A stretch of DNA of 36,398 nucleotides, taken from positions 1 through 36,398 of the forward strand of contig CAKOVW010000006.1 of the NCBI GenBank assembly GCA_934122125.1. Direction: 5' to 3'. Numbering within the stretch: the first letter of the stretch is position 1; the number at the start of each line of letters is the position of its first letter. The translations under genes were made by a program, and so were the position numbers. This DNA is from an uncultured Clostridia bacterium (GTDB lineage Bacteria; Bacillota; Clostridia; TANB77; CAG-508). Under the pieces are notes generated by a model. That model did not search any database, had not been told where the DNA came from, and saw nothing but the letters and a program-made list of their open reading frames with translations. Positions 15,615 to 24,020 of this stretch are shown piece by piece.

Positions 15615-15767
15615 TTAAATATATGTCAACGTATTTATGCTAACTATGAGTTAGGCAATACACGTATACCAGTAGAAAACTTAATCAAGTTGGCAAAGTT
15701 CTATAATGTAGATATGAACTATATTTGTGGTATTTGTGTTGTTTGCAATACTTACCCTATTCATTAA
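15615..15767 (+). pseudogene. Remnant of an XRE/HTH_3 repressor
   Basis: A frame between two stop codons encodes 50 residues matching the second half of an XRE-family helix-turn-helix domain: LNICQRIYANYELGNTRIPV, then ENLIKLAKFYNVDMNYICGI, where family members commonly read SQRTYANYELG, LIKLADFY and LDYLCG. The recognition-helix N-terminal half and a start codon are missing. It probably derives from the immunity repressor of a phage or conjugative element. Confidence 0.75.
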
Positions 15768-15776
15768 CTAAAATAA

Positions 15777-15815
15777 AAGGCGCAAAAGTTATAATCTCTT
15801 AACTTCTGCGCTTTA
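15777..15815 (+). terminator. Hairpin after the XRE remnant
   Basis: AAAGGCGCAAAAGTTA and its near complement TTAACTTCTGCGCTTT pair around a short loop, followed by a T-rich stretch. It is probably the old terminator of the repressor gene. Confidence 0.6.
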
Positions 15816-15848
15816 ATTTATTTGTTAGTTAATTTTTATTCATTGCTA

Positions 15849-15877
15849 TTGATATTTTTTATGAGTTATTATATACT
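15849..15877 (+). promoter_or_regulatory. Promoter of candidate toxin B
   Basis: TTGATA (15849-15854), a 17-bp spacer and TATACT (15872-15877). Spacer length and -10 box match the toxin A promoter. Confidence 0.75.
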
Positions 15878-15940
15878 ATTATGTATAAGGAATGAGAGAA
15901 TAAGCAGATGTGGTTTGCCTCCATTGAGGAGGTGAGGCTT

Positions 15941-16063
15941 ATGGTAGAAACATCATATCTATTAGCACTAATATACATATTGTTTTATGCTTTAGTAGGA
16001 ATAACTATCATAGCTCTTACTTCAATAATAGCAGTTGTAATACTACTTTGTAAGAGCAAATAA
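15941..16063 (+). CDS. Candidate type I toxin B (40-residue hydrophobic peptide)
   Basis: The frame encodes a largely apolar peptide with helix-forming residues from about 6 to 36 and a short basic tail CKSK. GGAGG lies 8 nt before the ATG, but it can pair with an upstream CCTCC (GCCTCCATTGAGGAGG), hiding the ribosome binding site. The leader carries GCAGATGTGGTTT, as in toxin A, and complementary segments recur 3' of the stop. Together with the convergent antisense RNA this fits a type I toxin; the peptide family is not one I recognise. Confidence 0.65.
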   Translation: MVETSYLLALIYILFYALVGITIIALTSIIAVVILLCKSK

Positions 16064-16068
16064 CCAAT

Positions 16069-16156
16069 AAAAAAGACACATCTGTAAACTTGCCCAAGTT
16101 AGATGTGTCCAAACTATAATTTAGGCAAAACCACGTTTGTGGTTTCTCCATTTCTT
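16069..16156 (-). ncRNA. Candidate type I antitoxin RNA B
   Basis: It is driven by an exact consensus promoter and starts near 16156. Its 5' end carries GAAATGGAGAAACCACAAAC and GTGGTT, nearly identical to RNA A. It ends at a strong terminator (GACACATCT 16075-16083, AGATGTGTC 16101-16109, with an inner AACTT/AAGTT stem) followed by six T on the minus strand. It converges on the 3' end of toxin B. Confidence 0.7.
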
Positions 16157-16162
16157 ATTTTT

Positions 16163-16191
16163 ATTATACACACTTATTTTTCATTTGTCAA
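16163..16191 (-). promoter_or_regulatory. Perfect consensus promoter of antisense RNA B
   Basis: On the minus strand TTGACA (16186-16191), a 17-bp spacer and TATAAT (16163-16168), preceded on the -10 side by the same GTGTG seen in copy A. Confidence 0.85.
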
Positions 16192-16260
16192 ATATTTTCA
16201 AAAGTCAAATATTTAAATTTTCGCGTGCTTTCTGTATATTCTTATAGTTCAAATTTTTAT

Positions 16261-16515
16261 TTATTGTAACCACCTTTTTAGTTCTGTTGCCATTTGTGCT
16301 GAAAAAAATACATATCTATCTCTTTTTCCTTTTGTATTATCTGCTGGAAGAAATATTGTCCTTTCATTAAAGTTAATATCTGTATCAGTTTTAATTAGTA
16401 GACATTCTCCTATTCTCATACCAGTATCAAATATAATTTTAGTAATAACATAGTCCCTATATTCGTGAAATTTTGATACAATAACCAATAAACTTTGGAA
16501 GTTTATTGCATTGGT
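16261..16515 (-). pseudogene. Tyrosine recombinase (integrase) fragment
   Basis: About 75-84 residues match the start of the catalytic domain of a phage/transposon integrase: FHEYRDYVITKIIFDTGMRI and GECLL with the first catalytic Arg, then the beta-strand NTKGKRDRYVFFS with the catalytic Lys. The N-terminal domain and the HxxR...Y active-site half are gone; the frame is closed by stops on both sides (TAA at 16516-16518 and after WLQ at 16261). It is a remnant of a mobile element next to spo0A. Confidence 0.85.
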
Positions 16516-16638
16516 TTAAAATTATTTATTGCATTTCTAGCGAATTTTTTACTTATTCTATTGCAAATAAAGGTACGAATTTCAATTTATTGCTATTAGC
16601 CATTTTTAAAAACCGCTTCTACCAAAAGTTTCAACCCC

Positions 16639-17457
16639 TTATGCAGACTTTAATTCAAGCCTTAATTTGTCGCTAATCATCGCTATAAATTCCGAATTGG
16701 TTGGCTTTCCTTTGGCTGCTGATACTGTGTAGCCAAATATGTTTTCAACTGCACTTTGCTCTCCTCTTCCCCATGCTACTTCTATTGCATGACGAATTGC
16801 TCTTTCGACTCTGCTTGGTGTAGTATGGTATTTGTCTGCAATTTCAGGATAAAGTTGTTTTGTAATTTGATTAATTACATCTGTATCTTTTATTACCATC
16901 ATTATTGCTTCTCTTAAGTATTGGTATCCTTTTATGTGAGCTGGTACTCCAACTTCGTGAATGATATTTGTTACTAGTGCTTCTAGGTTTTCTTGGTTCT
17001 TCTTTTTATCTGGTGCAATATCTATGTATTGGGCCTTTATTTCTCTAGTAATAAATCCTCCCTTAAACTGAGTTGGTTGATAATTTTTCAACTCTTTCAT
17101 TCTTTTTATTAAGACGTTTATATCAAAAGGTTTTACAATATAGTATTGAGCTCCCAAAGATATTGCTTTTTGTGTTATTTTATCTTGTCCTACAGCAGAC
17201 AAAATAATTACTAACGGACTTTTTTCTAAATTAGTTTCTCCTAATTTTTCTAGAACTCCAAGTCCATCCAAGTGTGGCATAATTATATCTAATAATAAGA
17301 TATCTGGTTTTAGTTCTATTGCCTTTTCATATGCTTCATTACCATCTTTAGCAATTCCAACAATTTGAATTTGCTCTTCCTTTTCTAAATAACTAGATAA
17401 TGTCATAGTAAAGTCACTATTATCATCTGCCACTAATACCGTAATTTTCTCATTCAC
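16639..17457 (-). CDS. spo0A: Sporulation master response regulator Spo0A
   Basis: The 272-residue protein has a receiver domain with acidic pocket D11/D12, phospho-acceptor D57 (LLLDIIMPHLDGLGVLEKL) and K109 (YIVKPFD). It is followed by a Spo0A C-terminal DNA-binding domain with HEVGVPAHIKGYQYLREAI and the recognition-helix region TTPSRVERAIRHAIEVAWGR. It controls entry into sporulation. The start is GTG at 17457 with AGGGGG about 9 nt upstream; no ATG fits. The usual neighbour spoIVB is not present; instead the accessory scar lies directly downstream. Confidence 0.97.
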   Translation of the reverse strand: MNEKITVLVADDNSDFTMTLSSYLEKEEQIQIVGIAKDGNEAYEKAIELKPDILLLDIIMPHLDGLGVLEKLGETNLEKSPLVIILSAVGQDKITQKAISLGAQYYIVKPFDINVLIKRMKELKNYQPTQFKGGFITREIKAQYIDIAPDKKKNQENLEALVTNIIHEVGVPAHIKGYQYLREAIMMVIKDTDVINQITKQLYPEIADKYHTTPSRVERAIRHAIEVAWGRGEQSAVENIFGYTVSAAKGKPTNSEFIAMISDKLRLELKSA

Positions 17458-17513
17458 AATTCTTTCCCCCTATTTTTAAATTTGTAAAATTTTTACATTT
17501 TTTTACTGTCCTA

Positions 17514-17542
17514 ATTATAATATGAATATAAAAATTTTGCAA
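17514..17542 (-). promoter_or_regulatory. Sigma-A-type promoter of spo0A
   Basis: On the minus strand TTGCAA (17537-17542), a 17-bp spacer and TATAAT (17514-17519), about 55 bp before the GTG start. I do not see a clear 0A box or sigma-H promoter in this gap. Confidence 0.65.
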
Positions 17543-17595
17543 TAGGTTTTTGGAAGTTTTTTCCATTTATTTGTAAAACCCTTTATTTTTATGTA

Positions 17596-18213
17596 TTATT
17601 TTTTCATATAAACTTCTTTTGTGACTTCTATGTTTTGTATATTATACTGTTTTTTTACTGTTTCTTGCAATATTTTTTCTTTTTCTTCAGGTATTACTTG
17701 TATTTTACAGATTATATTTTCACCATATTCAAGTTCTATAACATTTATATGGTTTTTTTGACAATAATATTGAAACTCACTCAACTTATCATATGTTATA
17801 GTTACAAGCATCTCTTCTCCAACTTGTATTGTAACTAAATTCGCTTTTTCTATAGCTTGTTTTGCCGATTCTGTATATGCTCTTACCAGCCCTCCTGTGC
17901 CAAGTAAAATCCCTCCAAAATATCTTGTTACTATAACTAAGCAATTTGTTAAGTCTGATTTTGAAAGTAAATTTAGCATTGGAGCACCTGCTGTTCCACT
18001 TGGTTCGCCATCATCACTTGCTCTTTCTACAATTGTGTTTTTTTCACAAACTCTATATGCAAAGCAATTATGCCTAGCATCATTGTATCTCTTTTTTATC
18101 TCTTTTAGCTTATTTTCAGCTTGTTCTACTGTTTCAACATAATACAAGTTACTTATGAACTTTGATCTTTTTTCAACAATTTCCGCTTCTGTATTGCCTG
18201 TAATAGTTTTCAT
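17596..18213 (-). CDS. yigZ: YigZ/IMPACT family protein
   Basis: The 205-residue protein matches the UPF0029/IMPACT fold: EAEIVEKRSKFISNLYYVET, then RYNDARHNCFAYRV, DDGEPSGTAGAPML and LVIVTRYFGGILLGTGGLVR, with the ferredoxin-like second domain. Eukaryotic IMPACT regulates Gcn1/Gcn2; the bacterial role is unclear. A frame 28 codons longer overlaps the upstream gene, but AAGGAAA before the ATG at 18213 fixes the start. It follows baiN by 13 bp and is probably co-transcribed. Confidence 0.9.
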   Translation of the reverse strand: MKTITGNTEAEIVEKRSKFISNLYYVETVEQAENKLKEIKKRYNDARHNCFAYRVCEKNTIVERASDDGEPSGTAGAPMLNLLSKSDLTNCLVIVTRYFGGILLGTGGLVRAYTESAKQAIEKANLVTIQVGEEMLVTITYDKLSEFQYYCQKNHINVIELEYGENIICKIQVIPEEKEKILQETVKKQYNIQNIEVTKEVYMKK

Positions 18214-18226
18214 AAATTTCCTTTCC

Positions 18227-19487
18227 TTACATTCCAGCTGTATATCCAGTAGACCACGCAATTTGCAAATTAAATCCACCTGTATATGCATCAACATCTA
18301 TTATTTCACCTGCAAAGTATAGCCCTTGCACTATTTTTGACTCCATTGTTTTTGGATTTATTTCTTTTATTGATACTCCTCCTGATGTTACAATTGCTTC
18401 TTCTATTGGTCTAAATCCACTTATTTTTATTCTAAAGTCTTGAAGTAAGTTTACTAGATTTTTTCTTTCTTGTTTAGTTATTGAATTTACTTGCTTTTCT
18501 CTGTCTATTCCTGATAATCTAATTATTGGTTCTATTAACTTTTTAGGTAATAGTTCATTTAAGCTATTTTTAAACTCTTTGTTTTTTTGTGCTTCAAAAT
18601 CTCTTAATATACGATTTTCAAGTTTTTCTGCTGTAAGTGCTGGTTTTAAATTTATGCTTAATTCTATTTTTCCATTAGATAACAATTCTTCTACATTTTT
18701 GTATCTTAGCAAATGAGCTGAACCACTTAATATTATAGGTCCAGAAACTCCCCAATGTGTAAATAGCATTTCTCCAAAGTCCTCATATATTGCCTTATTT
18801 TTTGATGTATCCAATAATTTTATAGATACATTTATTAAACTAAGTCCTTGTAATTCTTTGCATAATTCCAAGTTCTCTTTTTTGGCTGTTAATGGTATTA
18901 AAGATGGTTTTATTTTGGTTATAGTATGTCCTAATTCTTTAGCAAGTTCATATCCATCACCTGTTGACCCTGTTACAGGGTAACTTTTTCCTCCTGTTGC
19001 AAGTATAATTTTATCTGCATTTATTGTTTGTTCTTGGTCATTTATATTAGCTTGTACACCTATTACTTTTCCAGCCTGTACTAATATTTTTTCTACTTTA
19101 GTATTTGTTTTTACTTGTACATTTGCTTTTCTTAGCAGTTTTATTAATACATTTAAAACATCTTTTGAATTATCAGTAGTAGGGAAAATTCTATGTCCTC
19201 TTTCTTCTTTTACATTTAGTCCCTCTTTTTTTAATAATTCTATTATATCTTGATTGGTAAAGTTATTAAAGCTACTATACAAAAACATACCATTTCCTGG
19301 TACGTTTTGTATAAACTCTTCAATTGGTAATGAGCTAGTAATATTACATCTGCCTTTTCCTGTTATTAATAGCTTTTTACCTAATGCCTCCATTTTTTCT
19401 AGTAGTATAACCTTATCTCCGAATATTACTTGCCTTAATGGCTGCCATCATTCCTGCTGGTCCACCACCTATTACAACTGTTTTCAT
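18227..19487 (-). pseudogene. BaiN/HI0933-type flavoprotein, interrupted by one frameshift
   Basis: The gene begins at ATG 19487 with AAAGAGGA upstream and encodes MKTVVIGGGPAGMMAAIKAS, the FAD-binding Rossmann start, but runs into TAA at 19413-19415. The rest (GDKVILLEKMEALGKKLLIT and GKGRCNIT onward, ending GGFNLQIAWSTGYTAGM) is in another frame, open from 19393 to the stop at 18227. Removing one base around 19418-19427 restores a normal protein of about 419 residues. The family are NAD(P)/FAD-dependent oxidoreductases; the bile-acid role of BaiN need not apply. It is either a real frameshift or a sequence error; the rest of the frame is well conserved. Confidence 0.85.
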
Positions 19488-19507
19488 ATTTATTCCTCTT
19501 TCAACAT

Positions 19508-19524
19508 GGAGCACAGTGTGCTCC
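19508..19524. repeat. Perfect palindromic hairpin upstream of baiN
   Basis: GGAGCACAGTGTGCTCC is a 7-bp perfect inverted repeat with a 3-nt loop in the 66-bp gap between the PLP-enzyme gene and baiN. It lacks a T run, so it is more likely an RNA-processing or stability hairpin than a terminator. Confidence 0.5.
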
Positions 19525-19553
19525 GCTACAGTTTTTTCATAGACCACTTAACA

Positions 19554-20801
19554 CTATCTCAACATGTAAGCCACTGCTTTAAGCACTCCCAACTTACCAT
19601 ATTCATAAGTAAGTCCACCTTGCATAAATGCCATATATGGTTCTCTAATTGGTGCATCACATGATAATTCTATTGATGAACCTTGTGTAAATGCTCCTGC
19701 TGCCATAATTACTTGATCAGTATATCCTGGCATATCCCATGGTTCAGGTATTGAAGTACTATCAACTGGTGAACCCATTTGTATTCCTTGGCAGAATTTT
19801 ATAAGTTTTTGCTTATCTCCAAAAGTAATTGTTTGTACTATATCTGTTCTTCTTTGATCAAATTTGGGATTTGCTATATATCCTAAGTTTTCTAATAGCT
19901 TACTTGCAAATACTGCTGTTTTTAAACTACTTGCTACAACATGTGGTGCAAAAAATAGTCCTTGTAATATTGGTTTGTTCATTCCTAAAGTTGGTCCAAC
20001 TTCTTTGCCTAAACCTGGTGAAGTTAATCTTTCAGCAGCTAGTTCTACTAATTTCTTTTTGCCTGCTATATATGCTCCATTTGGTGCAATTCCTCCACCT
20101 AAATTTTTTATTAGTGAGCCTACTATGACATCTGCTCCTAAATCAGTTGGTTCTATTTTTTCTACTAACTCTCCATAGCAGTTGTCTACCATTATTATAA
20201 CCTTATCATTTACTTCACGTATTGTTTTAATAACTTTTTGAATTTTATCTAATGTGATGCTATCACGTAAACTATATCCTCTAGAACGTTGAATTTCGAT
20301 TAGTTTTATATCATTTCTTGATACTCTATTTTTTATTTGTTCATAATTAAAGTCATTTTCTATCATATCAATTTGCTCATATTTTACTCCAAATGATTTT
20401 AATGAACTTGGATTATCTACTATTCCTATTACTTCATCTAAAGTATCATATGGTTTTCCACTTATACTTAAAAATATGTCATTTGGTCTTAAAAATGCAA
20501 ATAAAGCTACTGTTAATGCATGTGTTCCTGATATAAATTGTCCTCTTACTAAACTGTCCTCGGTATGTAATATTTCTGCAAATATTTTTTCAATTGTATC
20601 TCTTCCTACATCTGAATATCCATATCCAGTTGTGCTATTAAAGTGCATCTCTGAAACATTATATTTTTGAAATGCTGATAATACTTTTAAGCTGTTATAT
20701 TCACATACTTCTTCTATTTTTTTGAATTGTTCTTGTACTTCTAATTCTGCTTTTTTTGATAATTCTAATAATTCATCATTAATTCCAAATTGTTTATACA
20801 T
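19554..20801 (-). CDS. Methionine gamma-lyase-like PLP enzyme (YnbB family)
   Basis: The 415-residue protein matches the fold-type I PLP family long annotated as aluminium resistance/methionine gamma-lyase (YnbB). It has YGYSDVGRDTIEKIFAEI, the cofactor loop RGQFISGTHAL, the cofactor Asp206 in IMVDNCYGE and the Schiff-base Lys232 in GSLIKNLGGGIAP. The real substrate of this family is not well established. Its start overlaps the end of the upstream WG-repeat gene by 8 bp, so translation is probably coupled. Confidence 0.88.
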   Translation of the reverse strand: MYKQFGINDELLELSKKAELEVQEQFKKIEEVCEYNSLKVLSAFQKYNVSEMHFNSTTGYGYSDVGRDTIEKIFAEILHTEDSLVRGQFISGTHALTVALFAFLRPNDIFLSISGKPYDTLDEVIGIVDNPSSLKSFGVKYEQIDMIENDFNYEQIKNRVSRNDIKLIEIQRSRGYSLRDSITLDKIQKVIKTIREVNDKVIIMVDNCYGELVEKIEPTDLGADVIVGSLIKNLGGGIAPNGAYIAGKKKLVELAAERLTSPGLGKEVGPTLGMNKPILQGLFFAPHVVASSLKTAVFASKLLENLGYIANPKFDQRRTDIVQTITFGDKQKLIKFCQGIQMGSPVDSTSIPEPWDMPGYTDQVIMAAGAFTQGSSIELSCDAPIREPYMAFMQGGLTYEYGKLGVLKAVAYMLR

Positions 20802-22575
20802 CTTTTTCTCCTTCTATTTGATTGCTAAATCTTATATCTCCATACCATGCATTTATACGGTAATACTTTCCTATAAATTCTGGCATACTCCATTTTAGTT
20901 TATATACTGGTTCTTGTACTACTTCTCCATTTGTATTTATTGATCCCCACTTGCCATCTTTTTTTATGCTTGCATATCCATATTTGTTAAAATCTGTTAC
21001 CAATTCATAGTCATTTTGCACCTTTATATTACCGTTTTTGTCAACAAATCCCCACTTACCATTTATATTTTTAGCAAATAATGTGTTTGTTGGGAATACC
21101 TCCTGTGAAGTTGCAATTTTTCCACTTTTATGAATATATTTAAAATCTGATTCTGAATAAAACATCCAATATTGATCATTTTCCTTTACTTGTTGAAGAG
21201 CTCCATTATCCATACTTGCTATTTTCTTCATATCAAAATCATATAATTCAATCATTTGGTTTGATTCCATTCGTAATATATCTGTATCATTTATTCTAGT
21301 TATATTATCATATTTAAGTTCAATGACTGATTGTCCTTTAGCGTCAATAATTCCATTTTTATAATCACGTGCTACAATAAAATAATCTCCAAATAAATAT
21401 TCAATATAGTCATAATTATTATCTATAATTATATTGTTGTCTTTATCAACTACTTTATAAATGTTGTCCTTGTCAACTGTTATATAATAATTTGAATTAT
21501 CTGTTTCCGTCTTACTAATTACATTTGTTTCTATTAAACTTCCTTTAAGATCATATATATATGTTTTTCCATCATCCTTAGTGGTGTTCAAATAAATTCC
21601 TGCTGTATATATAGTAGTATACTCTGGATATAAAATTGTTTCTCCATCTCTACTTGTAGCACCATATTTTCCATTTCTTTGAACTATAAATATATCACTT
21701 AACACATTATATTGTATATCTTCATATTCATAGTTTAATATTTCTTTATTGTTTTTTAGCAAGCCTGCTTGTCCATCTTTGAAAGCAATAAAATATAAGT
21801 TTTTATCATTAGTTATCTCAGTTACTCTACTTAATTGAGTATATATTGGATTTATAATTGTTGTTCCTTTATAGTTAATATATCCATATCTATAACCATT
21901 TTCTGTTTTTTTGCTCACAACAAATCCTGCTGGTTGGTTATTGTCATTTTTTCTAGTTTGTCGAGGTTCCTTTTCATTATAGTAATTATCAGAGTTTACA
22001 CTTTCATATTCACATTTGATAATTACTTTTCCTTTCATATTTATTATGCCTTCTAATTCATTTTGCTTTACTAGAAATGTTCCTTCTTTGTAGTTAATAC
22101 TAGAAATTTCGTCATAAACTGCTTTTGTAATTTGTTTTCCTTTTAAGTCTATTAATCCATATTTATCATTTTCCTTATATGTTAATACACTTTTTTCATA
22201 AGGTGTAGAATTTATATTAGTAAAAATAGCAATTGCTTGCACATTTTTATATTGTGAAAATAACTCTTCATTTTTTTCATTATATACTACTGTGTCATAT
22301 TCTTTTGTTTCTTGGTTATACTCTTTTATACAAACAAATACAGGCTTAGATGGATTTGGAATTTGAACAGCCTCATATTTTGCCTCAATTACAATATTAC
22401 CGTTTTTATCTATTACACCGTACTTTCCATCTTGTACAAGCACAAAGTAATTATATTCACTAATTTCCTCTATTTTATAATTAAATCCTATTTCATTTAT
22501 AATTGATATTGTTATAATTGCAATTAATATTATAGCTATAGCTATTATTATAGTCCATCTAATTTTTTTGTTCAT
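20794..22575 (-). CDS. WG-repeat membrane-anchored protein
   Basis: The 593-residue protein has one N-terminal membrane helix (about residues 6-28) and then about nine or ten WG repeats, each of the form GKYGVIDKNGNIVIEAKYE (others: DKYGLIDLKGKQI, GKWGFVDKNGNIK, GKWGSINTNGEVV). Such repeats form an extracellular beta-rich solenoid of unknown function. A frame three codons longer starts with GTG, but GAGGTG positions the ATG at 22575. It is 21 bp after the CNNM gene and overlaps the PLP-enzyme gene, so the three probably form one operon. Confidence 0.88.
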   Translation of the reverse strand: MNKKIRWTIIIAIAIILIAIITISIINEIGFNYKIEEISEYNYFVLVQDGKYGVIDKNGNIVIEAKYEAVQIPNPSKPVFVCIKEYNQETKEYDTVVYNEKNEELFSQYKNVQAIAIFTNINSTPYEKSVLTYKENDKYGLIDLKGKQITKAVYDEISSINYKEGTFLVKQNELEGIINMKGKVIIKCEYESVNSDNYYNEKEPRQTRKNDNNQPAGFVVSKKTENGYRYGYINYKGTTIINPIYTQLSRVTEITNDKNLYFIAFKDGQAGLLKNNKEILNYEYEDIQYNVLSDIFIVQRNGKYGATSRDGETILYPEYTTIYTAGIYLNTTKDDGKTYIYDLKGSLIETNVISKTETDNSNYYITVDKDNIYKVVDKDNNIIIDNNYDYIEYLFGDYFIVARDYKNGIIDAKGQSVIELKYDNITRINDTDILRMESNQMIELYDFDMKKIASMDNGALQQVKENDQYWMFYSESDFKYIHKSGKIATSQEVFPTNTLFAKNINGKWGFVDKNGNIKVQNDYELVTDFNKYGYASIKKDGKWGSINTNGEVVQEPVYKLKWSMPEFIGKYYRINAWYGDIRFSNQIEGEKDV

Positions 22576-22596
22576 ATAATACACCTCTTAATTTTA

Positions 22597-23895
22597 TTAA
22601 TTTTCTTGTTTATTTTTGCATACTTTTACCCATTTAATTCTCTTGTCCTCATATTCTTCTATTTTATATGTTAAATATTTATCTTCTATAACAGGATATT
22701 CCTCTTCTTCTGGAAATCTACCTAATTTATCAATTAAGTAACCTGATAAAGTTTCATAATCTCCTTCTGGAAGTTCTATGTTAAGAATTTTCTTTAAATC
22801 ATTTAAATTAACGCTTCCTTCTATTAAGTACGTATTATCATCTAACTTTTTATATTCAACTTCAACATCATCATATTCATCAAATATATTTCCAACTAGC
22901 TCTTCCAAAATATCTTCCATTGTAAGTAGCCCTGCTGTTCCTCCATATTCGTCAATCACAACTGCCATTTGCATTTTATTTGCTCGTAATTCTTCAAATA
23001 TTTCATCTATTGGCTTAGTTTCTGGTACAAAGTATACATCTCTCATAATATCTGCAATTTTTATTTCTTTTCTAGTACTAACCAACTTTAATATATCTTT
23101 TAGAAATAGAATTCCTCTTATATTATCAATTGTTTCTTCATAAACAGGTATCCTGCTATATTTGTATTCATCAATTTCATCTAAAAGTTCATATACATCC
23201 TCATTTATTTCAATTGCATATATGTCTGTTCTATATACCATAATTTCAGAAGCAATAATATCGTTAAATTCAAAAACATTATTTATTAGCTCTTTTTCAT
23301 TTTCTTCAATTGACCCTTTTTCTTCTCCTTGGTCAACCATCATTTTTATTTCTTCTTCTGTAACAATTTCTTCTTCTTGCTCTCCTACTCCAAAAATTTT
23401 TGAAACTATATTAGTTGACCATGTTAGTAGCTTAACAAATGGTGCTGTTACAACAGAAATACCCTTTATTACTCCTATTGTTGCAAATGATATTTTTTCG
23501 TAGTATTTCATTGCTAATCTCTTTGGAACAAGTTCTCCAAAAACTAATGTGAAGAATGATAAGATTATTGTTATTATAATAATAGATATATTTTGCCATA
23601 CTGCTATACTTAAAAATGGCATCCACTCATTTAGTATTGGTGCTAACATACCTGCAAATGCATCTGAAGCAAATGCACTTGATAAAAAGCCTGCTAGCGT
23701 AATTCCAATTTGTATTGTTGCTAGGAACTTGCTTGGATTTTTAAGCATTTTTTGAATTTGCTTTGCTTTTTTATTTCCATCCTTTACTTGTTTTTCAATC
23801 TTTGCATCATTTAAAGATATAAACGCAATTTCAGTAGCTGCAAAATATGCATTTAATAGAATTAAAATAAATAAAAAAATCAGTTGTGAAACCAT
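22597..23895 (-). CDS. CNNM/CorC (HlyC) family transporter with CBS pair
   Basis: The 432-residue protein has an N-terminal CNNM membrane domain (LNAYFAATEIAFISLNDAKI), four helices, then two CBS motifs (MVYRTDIYAIEINEDV; IADIMRDVYFVPETKPIDEI) with AVVIDEYGGTAGLLTMEDIL between, and a C-terminal CorC/HlyC domain. Members act in Mg2+ export or homeostasis; the older name haemolysin is misleading. A frame 26 codons longer is open, but AAGGAA lies 7 nt before the ATG at 23895, which also gives the normal N-terminus. Confidence 0.92.
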   Translation of the reverse strand: MVSQLIFLFILILLNAYFAATEIAFISLNDAKIEKQVKDGNKKAKQIQKMLKNPSKFLATIQIGITLAGFLSSAFASDAFAGMLAPILNEWMPFLSIAVWQNISIIIITIILSFFTLVFGELVPKRLAMKYYEKISFATIGVIKGISVVTAPFVKLLTWSTNIVSKIFGVGEQEEEIVTEEEIKMMVDQGEEKGSIEENEKELINNVFEFNDIIASEIMVYRTDIYAIEINEDVYELLDEIDEYKYSRIPVYEETIDNIRGILFLKDILKLVSTRKEIKIADIMRDVYFVPETKPIDEIFEELRANKMQMAVVIDEYGGTAGLLTMEDILEELVGNIFDEYDDVEVEYKKLDDNTYLIEGSVNLNDLKKILNIELPEGDYETLSGYLIDKLGRFPEEEEYPVIEDKYLTYKIEEYEDKRIKWVKVCKNKQEN

Positions 23896-24020
23896 AAAAT
23901 TTTCCTTCCAAATTATTGTGCTTTTCTCCCAAGTAATTATATATTCTATCTCTGCTTCTGTCAATAAATACATTATAATTTCTGATTGATTTTTATTCCA
24001 TATTTTGCTATTTTTCTACT

